From assembly GCF_003286085.1 (NCBI RefSeq), contig NW_020825359.1, positions 99,501-163,500 of the forward strand: a stretch of DNA of 64,000 bases, given 5' to 3'. The translations under genes were made by a program, and so were the position numbers. The DNA is from Drosophila persimilis. Its lineage: Eukaryota; Arthropoda; Insecta; Diptera; Drosophilidae. This document shows positions 24,508 to 37,688 of this stretch, piece after piece (the stretch's first letter is position 1; the number at the start of each line of letters is the position of its first letter). The notes under the pieces were generated by a model. It was not told the DNA's origin and made no database searches. It was given only the letters and a program-made list of their open reading frames with translations.

Positions 24508-27500
24508 ATGTCAGCCACCGGTCGCCGCAGAATGGCCAGTACTACGACCAAGCCCCTCAATGCTGTGCCCAGTGGCGGCAGCCTGTATCGCCTGGCCACA
24601 CCTGCCACGCCCACGCCGCATCAAATGGGCGCACAGAGTGTGTATGGCCAGGCGGCGCCAAAGCCATTCGCCGCCGGCTCCGTGGCCAATGGAGCGGAGC
24701 GCAGTCGACTACTGGAGCTGCTGCGGGCCCCCAACAGCCTCACATCGGCCAGCCTGGAGCCGTCCTCGAAGGGTCTGCTCAATGGACCCGGCCAGAATAA
24801 CTGCTTCCTCAACTGTGCAGTGCAGGTAGGTCATAGGTCATAGGTCATAGGTCCATAGATTTCCACAGATTCTGTGTTTGAGGCATCGCTAATGCCACCA
24901 AACTGGGGTTTTCCCCTAACCGATCTGCACACCCTTGACCTTTGCTTGGCCTCGCATCGATACTTGGGGCAGCCTTCGGGCTTGGAAATTGTGTTAATTG
25001 CCTGCTCAACGTTGTGGAGCAGGTCCCACAATGGAGCTGCGCCTTATAAGGCGCCAACCCACCCACAGTCTGTCCACAGTCGCCGCCGCACGTACTCTCT
25101 GCAGACTTCACTCTGCTCTAAACACTCCCGAGGAACAGATCCACGGGTTTTTTTTCACATGGCCAATTGTTCTTCTTTGGGGGAGGGGGAGGGGGAGGGC
25201 CAAGGGACCCTGTTGGAGGAGGAAGCGCCACCCAGTTGCATAAATTTTGTGAGCAACTCTTAATAAACATAAATTTGTATATTAATGATTGCCTACGACT
25301 CCGAGAATGGGGCTACGGCTAGGAAATTATGCAAAAGTGGAAATTCATACAACAATTAGTCCGATTGCAACAAGAAATGGGACGGAGCTGGAAGTACTGT
25401 GTATTGTGAGGGTCCCTTGTAGGTTCCCCTTTCCCATAGTACCATATACATAGGTACAACATCATAGACGAAGCTAATCCAATCCACTTTGACTTTGAAA
25501 GATAGTTCCATGAATGATAATCACATCAATAGTGCCAATCATATCTTTGGATCATCAAAATTATCGATAGCTGTATTTGTGACGATAACAAATGATATCA
25601 ATCCTACAAAAATATAGAGTTCTTTGATTGTTCGCAATTGCGAAAATCGAAAATTACACATAGAATTGATTGATCTTGATTGATTTCAATGGGATCGATC
25701 AACAGCCTAAGCAGGTTCCCATCTTCAGACGCTCTCTCTCTCCGCAGATTTGCATCGCATTCGGTTATCGTTGGGAGATTGCCTTTAGTCATCGCAACGC
25801 TCAATTATCGATTGAATAAATCTCAATCACCATGACTCACATATAACAAGATACAGTAGTCTCCATAGCCCCCATAGCCCCCATTGCCACCCGTCCCAAG
25901 TGGGATCGTTGGAGTGTGGAAGCTGGGGAGCTGAGGCCCGAGCTGGAAGCTGGCAAAGGCGAGGCCTAGGTGCGGCCACTAACATTAAACTAATTGCACG
26001 GACGGCATGTGCTCTTATTTCGATTTTATTTCTTACACACGAACGAGTCTCTCGAAAACGCTTGTTTTTCTTGCGCCACATACATGACCAACAAGGGCGT
26101 GGCATGGTGAAAAATGATACATACGTGCCTCAATGGGGGCTACCCTGTAGTTGGATGTAATGGACGCAGGACAGAGCTCTTGCGCCACAGGAAGGAGTAG
26201 CCTTATACGTGTCTCTCAAAATGGAGAGCAGACGTACTTCTACTGTACTGAGGAGGCCTGTTCCCTCTCCCAACGAGTGTCTGAGCGTATGTACCCTCAG
26301 TGGCACTCAACGCGAGACAATGGCAATCAAATGTGGCCAAATCGGCGTGGGCCAAGCCCAGGCCAACATCTGTTGACAGTTGCCAGCCTCAGATTCGTCT
26401 ACGGTTTCATTGTTTGCTCTCAGCCCTGCCATTGCCGATCTGCCGATCTGCCTACTGCTCGGCGGCCTATACGCACAATGTCATTTGATTGTTTTGAGTG
26501 TCGAACCCTCTTTTATTGAACCTGTGATTGTCGATTGTTTTGACATAAACAAATTTTTCCAGGGGCAACAGTGAACTGTTGCTTTTGGCCAAGACTTCCG
26601 CTGCAGCTGAGAACACGCTGATGATTTCACTTGATATGCTTTTAATGTGTTTCTTTTGCCACAAAGTCAGAGCTGGAAAGATGGACTCAAGAGGCAAGAG
26701 GCAGGGGCAGGGCAGGGGCAGGGGCACTCAACTGCAACGAAAGACCCTCGGAGACTCGGCGACTCGGCGACAAAAAACTAAAGAAGCAGAATAAGCCATC
26801 CAACCACTGGGTCTACGGGTCTTGGGCCCTCGTCTTAAGCTCTTCTTGCGGCGCAGAGTGTAATAAAGTAGCAGTCGCACCATTTTCCTGGGCTTCAATT
26901 TCAATGGAGTGCCCCGAGATGGTCAACAATCGGATCAGACCATGATACGAGCCCACAAAACAGGTGGAGCGGGGAGTAGGGAGTGTGGACTGTGGAGTGT
27001 GGAGTGGGGCTCGTCTGATAGGTACATATATTATGCTCATAGACTCGCACATCATTTCACAGCTACGACTACGACTCAGAGCCGGGAGCAGCTACTCCCC
27101 TTAGATTAGTTCACACGATAAGCCAAACAAACGGCATGTCCAGAGAGAAGGCGGAAAAGGGGGGAGTACGAGAGTGGTTAAGGAGGGGGGGGGAGGGAGG
27201 GTTCTGCTTGGTTGGCAGCTAATATGAATTTGATATTTATGGCCGAAAGCAAATGATGATTGACTGTCATTAAGAGTGTGAGAAAAAAGCAGACTTTTGG
27301 CCCAGACTTCGGCCCAGACTTTTGGCCCAGCCAAGTGCGTGCCAAAGATGGCCCCAAACACACAGCCACCATATACACACACACACACGTACATACATAT
27401 GTACTTATCTGTGTAATACACCTGCAGTCAAAGCAGCTGCCAAAAAATAAGCCATCTTGGCAGAACAAAAAGTTGCTTCAAGTCAAGTCAAGTCAAGTCG

Positions 27501-30500
27501 GTTCCGCCTGACGGAGTTGCCTGTGAAATAACCAAGACGTGTATCGTAGACTCCTTTGAGAGCTCTTGCCCTGACATGGAGTTCGGGCGTCTTGAACGGG
27601 CCCTTCCCGGCCCTTCTTCCTACTGTCACCCCCTGTTTCTCTGTCTGGTCAGGGCCTGGCTGTATGTACACATGTATGTACGTACATCGTTTAAGTTTAG
27701 GCGTATGTACTATGCATATCCGACTTTATTTTGTGAGAGTCGGGGCTTGGCTTTGGCAAAAGAGATCCCTCGTGAGAGTCAAGTGAGAATGAAAGTCAAG
27801 AATACGATACTATACTCGTATATTGTTTTTTTTTTTGTTACTGTTCCTTGTTTTACCATCATTATAGGTTGATCTATGTCTAGTTTTTCTTTAAATCCGG
27901 GTAAAGATGAGAGTGATCGGTTTGCTAAAGATCATCCTATCCTATCCTATATTCCTTCTATAAGAAAGTTGATTCTTAATTCAAGTTCCTCAAAGAGGAA
28001 AATTTGATCCATCTCGGTTATGGGTATATTTTTTAAATGAAATTAAAAAAAAAACTACATAAATATTTACCCATAATTATAGCCTGTTTGAAAAGACATT
28101 TATTTATCGGAATTTCTCATCAATATTTTGTTGTTAAAAGGCCGAAACTATCGCTGAAATCTGAGTAGAAATTGAACGCCACTACCCTGCGAAGACCTTG
28201 GTTTTTGCAAAATAATTGCCGAATTATAGGGCAATGAGAATTTATTTTGACCTTTTTACCACCTGCAATGTGTTCAGATTCATGTATTCTCTGTGAGGAG
28301 GGCGCTGGCTTGGAAAGTGCTTTGATGGACAAAGTGTTGGCCTCGAATTCGCACCAGAATCATGTGAAGAACATGAAGAACAGAGATACCATGAGAAATA
28401 TTCTGTAATTACCAAATTCTGTCGTACTGCGTTCGGCATTAAGCTAGACTTTTCGTTGATAAACTAATACTAATACTAATACTAATCTGAATAATAATAA
28501 AATAAGGAGCTGGTTACATTTTCTATATGTAAATAAAACAAGAATGAGTTTAAATTATACCCAAAATCCTTAAGAGCGGTAACGTTGTGAGCCGCGGCCC
28601 TTGCCGCTATACGAGTAAAGTGATCGTTTCGTATCGTGGCTTTCTGACACGTGTTTGAGCTTCTTTCGTTTCACTAAGTGATTCATTCTAATAGCAGAGC
28701 TCCTTTGATTCATTTATCCGCTGCTGGATTCTCCAGTCCCCATCCATTCCCTGGCCCAAAGGAAGTCGCAATCAGAGCTGGCCACAAAAACCCATTCGGA
28801 GACACTCGATAAATATTCATGAGATCAACAAAGTATGTAGCTCCAAATGGGATTGCAATCAGAGCCCAGAACAGTGACCACGAGACCCTACTGGCGACTA
28901 ATTGAGACATCAATTGAAAAAGGTTCAGCCCGGAAAACACTCTCCATTTGGGCTACCGTTGCCGTTTCCAGAGAGACAAAAATTCAATTTCCAAGAGCGT
29001 TCGACACGAACAAAAGACTCAAGGCACGAACTCGAACTTGCCACAAGGCAGCCAGCAACAGCCACAAGAAATGGTAACAGTTTAAAAGGTTCATTGAACA
29101 TGGACAGCCAACAACAAGCAACAAGCAACAAGCAACAAGCAACAACCACCACGAACAACTTTCGAATGGCCTAACATGATGTTGTTTTTGTCGTTGTTGT
29201 CGTTGCTGTTTGTACAATTACCGAAACAAGATTGAAGACGCTTGGCCGGGCATTCGAAATGCGGGTGTATCCCCCATCCCCCATCCCCCACCACCGCCAC
29301 AAAGTTCGCTTTTTTGGCCCTGAAACAACACAACCGTTGGCCATGATGCTGACCAAAATTTCACACACAGAGCGACAGATAGACAGACACATCATGACCA
29401 AGACTTTGCCGGACACAATTACCGAATTTGAATAAATTTTTGTCGTTTTTGGGGGCTTTTTGTTTTACCTGAGCAATTGCCAAAGACCACAGTGCTACTG
29501 CGTGCCAGAATCTATAAAAAGATGCTTTCAAGTATATTTTGTATTATTGAAATGTAAAAGGCTTCAAGAGTTCAAAGGAGAACTCCATTCCGCTTTTCTG
29601 GAGATTTGTAGGCCTTAGTTTTCTATTATTTTTCCACTCCTAAAACCCAGACTCAATCTCCCACCTTTGTTGACTTTAAAATGTATACAAATGCATGTCA
29701 ATGGATCCTCATTAGCCACAAAATTGGCATCTTCTCTCATTAGGGATAGTGTGGTGTCCGCCGGGGCCGAGCAATTTGCCCCTAATTGAGACACAATCAA
29801 TCACCGGGCAACCAAAATCGATACGAATCGAACCAATTTGATTGGCTAGGACTGGATTGGATTGGAAGGGGCGCTACACTTCCGTTGCCCCATTCATGTT
29901 GCATTTTCAATTAGTCCGCTCGCCGCTTTGTATTTACACGGCATTTACATTTCCGTGGTTGGGCCTGAGCTCAGACTTTAGATTTTAGACTCGGACCCAG
30001 ACCCAAAAATCACACTCGGCCTCGGAAGATCGAGCCTCGAAAAGGTGAAAGCCACAGAAACGTCGGCAAGATTAGAAATTCTCTTTTATACTTGTTTGTT
30101 TGTGTTTTGTGTTTTGTTTTCTGTTTTTTGTTTCTTTTCGGTGGTAATCGTAATGGTTATTGCTATTGCTGGGGCCAAAGAATGCCCATTTCCTGTGCCC
30201 TTTTTGCGGCTCTTTGGCGATTTTCCATTTCCATTTCTATATCAATTTCTATCCGAGCAGGTTTTCTGCTGGCTTTATTTTTCGCCTTGAAGATGAATTC
30301 CCCTTTCGATCAACTGTGGCCAGCTTCTGGGCTGGGCTGGGCTGGGCTGGGCTGGGCTCTAATGCTCCACATTCTAGATGGAGATTCGGTGGTGCACTTG
30401 TTGCCTGCCCCGAGGCTGCATTTCCCGCTGGGTGTGTGTGTGTGTGCCTGTGGCCTGGGGAGACTTTGATGTGTGGTCTCTTTGTGTGTTTGTGGGGCCA

Positions 30501-33500
30501 TTAGCCAGCCACCCACAGAAAGAGCTAAGCGTAGATTATAGGAGCGCATGGACCACCCTGGGAGGGCGAAGGGATTGTGAGTCGGGGCAAGATGCTTTCG
30601 AGGGAAATCCGATGATTAATGAGGATGGGATCTGCTCTCCCATGGAAGATGAATGATGCTTGCCCCGTATCGGATGTGGGCTCTGCTCCACGGCTCCACG
30701 GCTCCACGGCCATCCAGCCAGAGATCGATAGATGCGGCAATTGGATTCAATTAGCCAATTACGCATGCCAATTGCCGAGTCACTGACATTCTAATTATAT
30801 ATCTAAGCGATGCCATAATTTCCACCAATTTCCACAAGTGCAGCAAGTGCCACGAGTGCCACAAGTGCCACAAGTGCCACAAGTGGAGCACGGAAGTTGC
30901 ACAAGAGACGGCCAGGGTTCTAGCCGTGATTATGGTGACGAGATCCAAGAGCCAATATCCAATTGCTAATTTGCAGTTGCCTCAATCAAAACGGAAGTCC
31001 CCCATAGGTGGGGGGCCCCAGCCCCAGTCGGATGTTGTCCAGCCCCAACACGGCTCTGTGCTGCTTCCGTTTTGGCGCCACACAGTGCCAGAAGGAAGTG
31101 ATCTTCCCCTCTAATTGATAGATTGCGAAACGTGCCCCCTTGGCGCGAAAGGAGAAGACCTGATCTCGAGCGAGGCTCTGGTTCCAGCGGGACATCTAAG
31201 GGGATAACTGCACTCCAGGCCATCAGATCAGATTTGTTCGGCCGAAACGCATTTGTCTAGCCCCAGGCCCCGCCCTGGCCCCTAATTAATTACGGATTCC
31301 TCGTCACAAGGGGGCGCGACCCTGCGACCTCAATTCGAGCGTTTAAAGATTTATAAACGCTTCAGGTTAAACTGAGAAAAAGCTTTTACAAATTGATTGT
31401 GGCCGTGGACCTGCAGGCGATCTGGCAACTCTGGCGCCCGTTGCGTAATGCGATCGCGAGTGGTCGCCACAATGCTGGAACTTCTTCTCTTTGCGGCTGC
31501 CACATACTGTGGCATGTCTAGTTCTGGGTAGCGGGACTCTGTCGTAGGTGGCTGATCACTCAGCGAAGTCATCGTCATTCTCGTCACCGTCGAGTGCCCC
31601 TCGGAAGACCCAAAAGTGTGCATAATTCTTGGCTTTCTTCGCCTTTTATCTGTTCTGTTTTCGATGTATTTGCAATTGGGAATATTCACTACTCAACTAT
31701 TTTTAGCAATGCTCGGGATGAATGGTCGCAGAAACATGATACATATTCGCCGTTGTGGCAGAGTTTAAATTTGCCGGCTCTACCCTAGAGTTCGTTCTTG
31801 TTCTCATATTTGTAGACCGCCAACATATAGGCTCGTTGGTCTAGTGGTATGATTCTCGCTTCGGGTGCGAGAGGTCCCGGGTTCAACTCCCGGACGAGCC
31901 CGATTTTTTTCCTTATTTTTTTTTTACTTTGGTATTGTTCTTATTTTTGTTGGTTTTTAATCAGCGGCCACGATCGCTATCGCCTCGGTTTGCTTCACCC
32001 AAGCGGGAAGCCCTCGCGAAAAGTGCTCTCTGAGTCACCGTCGGAAGAGCGTCGCTGAAACAATTTGCACAGCGTGTGAACGCGTAATGAGACCGGGAAA
32101 GTGACTCACAATTGGGCCTCCAAGGGGCCTTCCTCCATGAGTGTCCACTCATCCAGCCAGGTTCGGAGCTGGAGCTGAAGCTGGGCGTTGAGTTACTTTG
32201 GAGAAGAATGTCAGAATTTGTAGCAACCGACGATTTGAAACTGTCTCAGCTAGCTCTTGGCATAGAGCTGGGACGCCTCCTGCGCCGCTTGTGGGGCACA
32301 CGCCCCCCAAGATGAAGTTTGGCAAAACCTTTGAGACGCACCTGACCATCGAATGGCGACAGCAGTACATGCGATACACGGTGAGCAGCTGCAGTCCAGT
32401 TTAGCTGGCCAGTCCCCATCCGAAACTCGAATCTCGAATCTGCAGGACCTGAAGACGATGATCAAGCAGGGCGTGGATGGTGCCCCCGCCTCGGACTCGT
32501 CGCAGGAGTACGCGACCGCGGCCTACTATCAGGCCTTCGAGGAGGCCTTCTTCTTCGAGTGCCGGAACGAGCTGGAGCGCGTCAACAACTTCTTCATGGA
32601 GAAGCTGGCGGAGGCGCGTCGCAAGCATGCCACCCTCAAGCTGCAGCTGCTGGCCACCGCCCGGGTGCCGGGCCACACGGCCAGCCTCACATCGCTGGGC
32701 TCCCAGCGGACGGAGCAGGTGCGACCGGAGCCCGTCAACACCTCGGGCAGCCGCAAGATGATGACCCAGCGGCAGCTACGGAACGCCTACAGCGAGTTCT
32801 ATCTCAGCCTCGTGCTGCTCCAGAATTTTCAGTCCCTCAACGAGACGGGCTTCCGCAAGATCTGCAAGAAGTACGACAAGTATCTGAAGTCCTCTGCTGG
32901 TGCGGACTGGTTCCAGCGTTATATTCCGCAGGCGGCCTTCGCGGATCAGCGCTCCCTCCAGCGCATGGTCATCGAGGTGGAGGACCTGTACACGTTCTAT
33001 CTGGCGGCTGGGGACCGATCGCAGGCGATGAACAAGCTGCGAGTGCCGCCCCTGGGCCAGCCCACGCCGGCGCAGATGGTCTTCCGGGCCGGCCTCGCCC
33101 TGGGCATGTTCGTGATGCTCTTCGTGTTGACGCTGATCAGCTGTAGGTGGCCCTATGAGATGTCTCGAATCGAAGGGGAGTCCCCTCTATCACTGGAATC
33201 CCTTCTATCCTTTCTAGACTGGCGGCGACCGCCGTTGCAGAGCAACATCCTGGCGTTCATGAGCCTCTACCGGGGTCCCTTCACCTGGGTGATCTTCAAC
33301 TTCTTTATGGCGGCCAATGTGACCGGCTGGCAGCGGTTCGGCGTCAACCATGTGCTGATCTTCGAGATCGATCCGCGCAGCCACCTGCAGCCGGCCACCT
33401 TCCTGGAGATCGCCTGCACCTTCGGCATCCTGTGGACCCTCTCGATGCTCGGCTTCCTCTATCACGGCCAGTTCCATGTGGCCGATCCGTTCGTCTTCCC

Positions 33501-36500
33501 GCTGGCCCTGATCCTGATCATGCTGCTGCTGCTGGTGGTGCCGCTGCCGATCATGAACTGGCCGGCGCGCTGGTGGACGATAAAGCTGCTGGGGCGCGTG
33601 ATGTCGGCCCCGATGCACTACGTGGGCTTCGCCGACTTCTGGATGGGCGATCAGCTGAACTCGCTGTTGACCTGCATCGTGGACCACTACTACATAGTGC
33701 GGTTCTACGCCTCCTCCTGGCTGCGGGGGCAGCCGGTGCCCCCGTACCTGAGCACGGACGTGCTGGTGCCGGTCATCTACTGCCTGCCCGCCTGGTTTCG
33801 GTTCGCGCAGTGCCTGCGCCGGTTCCGGGACAGCGGCTCCAAGTCCATCAGCTACCTCCTCAATTCCGGGAAGTACTCGACGACCTTCTTCGTGGTGCTC
33901 TTCTCGACGCTGCGCGCTCGCACGGATGGTGTGAGCCACATACCCAGCCACGATCGCAGCCCCACTGATCCCCCACTTGCCTCCCCGCAGATCGGTACGC
34001 GAACACGTTCGTCAATCCGTACACGTGGCTCCTGCTGGCCGCCTCCATCGTGTCCACCCTGTACTGCTTTCTGTGGGACGTGATCAAGGACTTTGGCCTG
34101 TTCCGGATCTGGAAGGGCAAGCACATCTTCCTGCGGGAGAAGCTCGTCTATCCGCCGGCCTTCTACTACTTTGTGATCGTCGAGAACCTGCTGCTGCGCT
34201 GGTTCTGGGTGATCGAGTTTACGCTCAACCACCACGAACTGATGACGCCCTACAACACCAAGACCCTCGGCAGTCTCCTCGAGATCACGCGGTGAGTGTG
34301 GCGGCCCTGCGACTCCCTTGTATGCTCCCTGCCATGCCCATCCATCCAGCAGGCGGTTCATCTGGAACTACCTTCGATTGGAGAACGAGCATCTGTACAA
34401 CTGCGGCAAGTTTCGGGCCACCAGGGACATCCATCTGGCCGCCCTCAATCCCCGGCAGGAGCGCATGCTCGAGTCGATGATGGACGAGTCCGATGGGGTG
34501 TCCAATCGCAGGCAGAGGCCGGACGAACGCACTCGACTTGGCAAGGAGTACTTCTAGAGCGGTTACTCGTCTGTGGCAGCTGCCACTGATCATGCCACGC
34601 GCTGTCATTTCTTCTCTCCCCCACACCCCACACCCCCCCTCTCTCTCGCTCTCTCTGGAGTCCCAGCTGTGTCCGTTAATGCTAATGGCCCTCTGCATCT
34701 CCGTCATCATCTTTAATTAATTCGTTTGTGCAAAAAAGAAGGCAAGGAGAGCAAAAGAGAGAGAGGTATGAAGCAGGCCTGAAGAGCGAGAACGAGAGCG
34801 AGAGATGGATGGAGGGAGGGGGGACATCGGATTGGATCGGATCGCATCGGGCACGCGCCAAACCGGTCCACCAGCTGCACCCAAAAGCAGCTCCCCAGCT
34901 CCCGCCCCTCCCCCAATGTGGCTCCGCTGTGGTCGTTCGGACGCATCCAGGAGATCCTCATTGCGTTCGCCCGATCGCACGGATCCCCTGCTTGTGGGAC
35001 AATCATCTAATTGACTCGCATTGAGCTTTGATTACCGAAGTAATTAGTGGGGCTGCAGGGGCTGTCGGGGTACCGGGGCTTCCGGGGCTTCCGGGGTGCC
35101 GGGGAAAGCCGTCTGGAGCGGGCCTGGAGAAAGCCAACAGAACGCTTCTCTAATTTATGACTAACTTTTGTTGTTGTTTCTGTTTCTCAAAAATGCTTGC
35201 AAAATTCCTAAATAAATTTATACTGCAAAATTCTTTCGGAAAAAGGCGACAAAGAAAGGCAAGAGTTTTCTTTTATATAAAAAAATTATTTGCGGCCCAA
35301 GATATTTTCCTCATTTCCTTCTAAAAGTTCATTCTTTGGGCTTAGCTACAAAAAAATATTATTTATTAAGCCACAAAAACTACAAATCGAAGAGGATTAA
35401 AGTCCCCGAGAATGGCTATAAATTTTTATTAATTTGAACATTAAAATTAATTGTTAAAATAAATATATTTTAATGAAACTCAAAATTCATTTAATATATG
35501 TATTTTTAAGTGTTTTAAAGACATTTAAAACGCGGATATTTATTTTAAATTTAAGTGTTTTTTTTTCTTGTAAAATGCCCTTTTTCTGCCAGTGTAGCTC
35601 CTCCAAGGGAAGATTCAATGTTCATCAGACACAGACTGGATTCATGCGTTCATTCTTTATGGGGATTATTTTGGAGTCTTTTCTTTTTGACAAAAGGAAA
35701 GTTTTTAATTATTTAAGGAACCCAGCGACATCTTTTTTAAGTCCCAGATGGACTTATCCTTCATTTGTGTCAGGGCTAAGACCCTTAGAAAGCCATAAGC
35801 CATCCTTTTATCGTGCACTCGAGCATTATCGCATTAGTCTGAAATCGGATTAGCAATTATCCCGAGACATTCCGAGAGTACAAAGGGATGACTACCAAAG
35901 AACTCCCTCAGACTCTACGCATCTCCCCGTCGCCTGGTGATTTGATCGTCCCTCCTGGCCTCGTTTTGGGAAACGTTCCCCCTGCAAACGGGGGAAGGGA
36001 GGGGCAGCTGGGCAATCAGTCTGCATCATTGTTTACGATGATGATGAGTGCCGGGGACGATGTCGATGACGATGACTGCTGCACAAACAGGAGAGCCAGC
36101 CAGTTATCCAGTTAACTTATCTCTCACTCGAGTTATGTTTTTCTTTAAGTCGCAGGCCTGGGCACGAGTCAAACATAAATTTGCCATTGACTCCTTGATG
36201 TGGCAGTTGCAGTTGCTGTTGCTGCCGTTGCGGGTAATGACAACAGCAATTTATGCGACAACAGAGGCCAGACCCCAACGCTCCAGTGGAAAGGAGACGG
36301 GGAGACAGAGAGAGCGAAAGAGAGAGGCCAGGACGGAAGGAGAAAGGCAGAGAATGAGAGCCTGTTGCTATTATTAATTGCCGCTGCCACCGATGCTGCT
36401 GCTGCCGCTGCCACCGATGCTGCTGCTGCAACATGAGTGCAGTACTATGCTCGTGTGCGCGGGAGCATGCGGCCGATGTGGCACGATCTTGGTACAGTTG

Positions 36501-37649
36501 CACACGCGCCAAAACCAGACCGAATAGACAAACAAACAAACCAACAGGCGAAAGCAAACAAGCTAAGAACAGCCCCACTGATGGAGCCCAAACAAACAAA
36601 CAAATCCCAATACGATCCCAGCCAAATCGAGTCGCGTCTTGCCAATAAGGCGACGGACTGCCAACTGCCAACTGGCAACTGGCCAAACAAGGCCCAAACT
36701 ACTTCGGGGCCCAGTTGAGCCGGAGAGGGTTGCTCCCAGACTTCCGAAAGAACTTGGCAAATGCCATAGAAAAGCCACGTAAAAAGGGGAAAACTATGTT
36801 GAAAAGGAATGCCTTTCAAGGGAAACCCTTACACCATTTGGTCCATGGCTGGGGCAACCCTCAGAGGCCAGTGTCCATATAGATAGCCTCCATGCTGGGT
36901 CTGTTGCAGGCTGGAAAATGGCGCGTAAACAGCTACAAACAGGAATGGATTAACCGAATACTCAGAAACCGAAACTGGATATACATATCCTTACGAAGTC
37001 AACTTTTGAAGGAATATCCCATAGGTATCTGCAGAAGAAGGACTTCTCTTAGAGTTACATAATCATAGCACCCTCTGGAAAGGGTAGCCACATCAGACAG
37101 GGAAACGGGGAAAAAGAGAGGAAAAGACCAGCGTACAAAGTCCAAAAGACTCTTTCGGACCTGGCTGAGTCGTTGGCCCTTTCAGCCAGCTGAGTGCCAG
37201 GCTCGTGCTAAATTTAGCCAAGGAGCTGCAGCAGGATCTGTGGAGCAGGGAGCAGAGCAGAGGCAGGGGCAGGGGCCACTGCCAGTTGCACACAGGGGGG
37301 CAGGGGGCAAGCCGAACAGCAAACAACAAACAGAAAACAGAAAACAGAAAACCAGTTTCTTGGAGTTGGCTCCTTTTCCTGGTTTCATGTTTTATGAGCG
37401 CGCGCAATGATCCCTGCTGCTGCTGCTGCTGCTGCTGCTGCTTGCCTCGTACCCCTTTTATGGAACAGCACGCGCCTGTTCCTGCCTCTCCGCGGCTGCC
37501 CCTTGGGAGCTTTATCGCGAACTTCTTGGCCGCAGCGGGGATTTGGCCTGACGCAGCTCATAAATTTATGTGGCAGCCTTTTGATTGCCTTTCTGCTGCC
37601 GTTTTTTCTTTTAACTCCGACTCTCTCTGTCTCTACCCTTTCTCTACAC

Positions 37650-37688
<39 letters not shown>

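Noticed and set aside
25604..25789. 62-codon minus frame with acidic composition
   Set aside because: Protein-like composition but in AT-rich DNA with ATCAATC repeats, no poly(A) signal within 100 nt and no splice evidence.
32559..33146. 195-codon plus frame overlapping the exporter in another phase
   Set aside because: Shadow frame of the SPX coding sequence, with no family features.
33214..33951. 245-codon minus-strand frame antisense to the XPR1-type gene
   Set aside because: Composition (His, Arg, Gln, Glu runs) is typical of the complement of strongly biased coding DNA; the plus strand has clear SPX/EXS family motifs.
35473..35853. 126-codon plus frame after the exporter gene
   Set aside because: Its first third is AT-rich repeat-like DNA (Leu/Phe/Lys only), it falls just past the likely exporter poly(A) site, and there is no codon bias.
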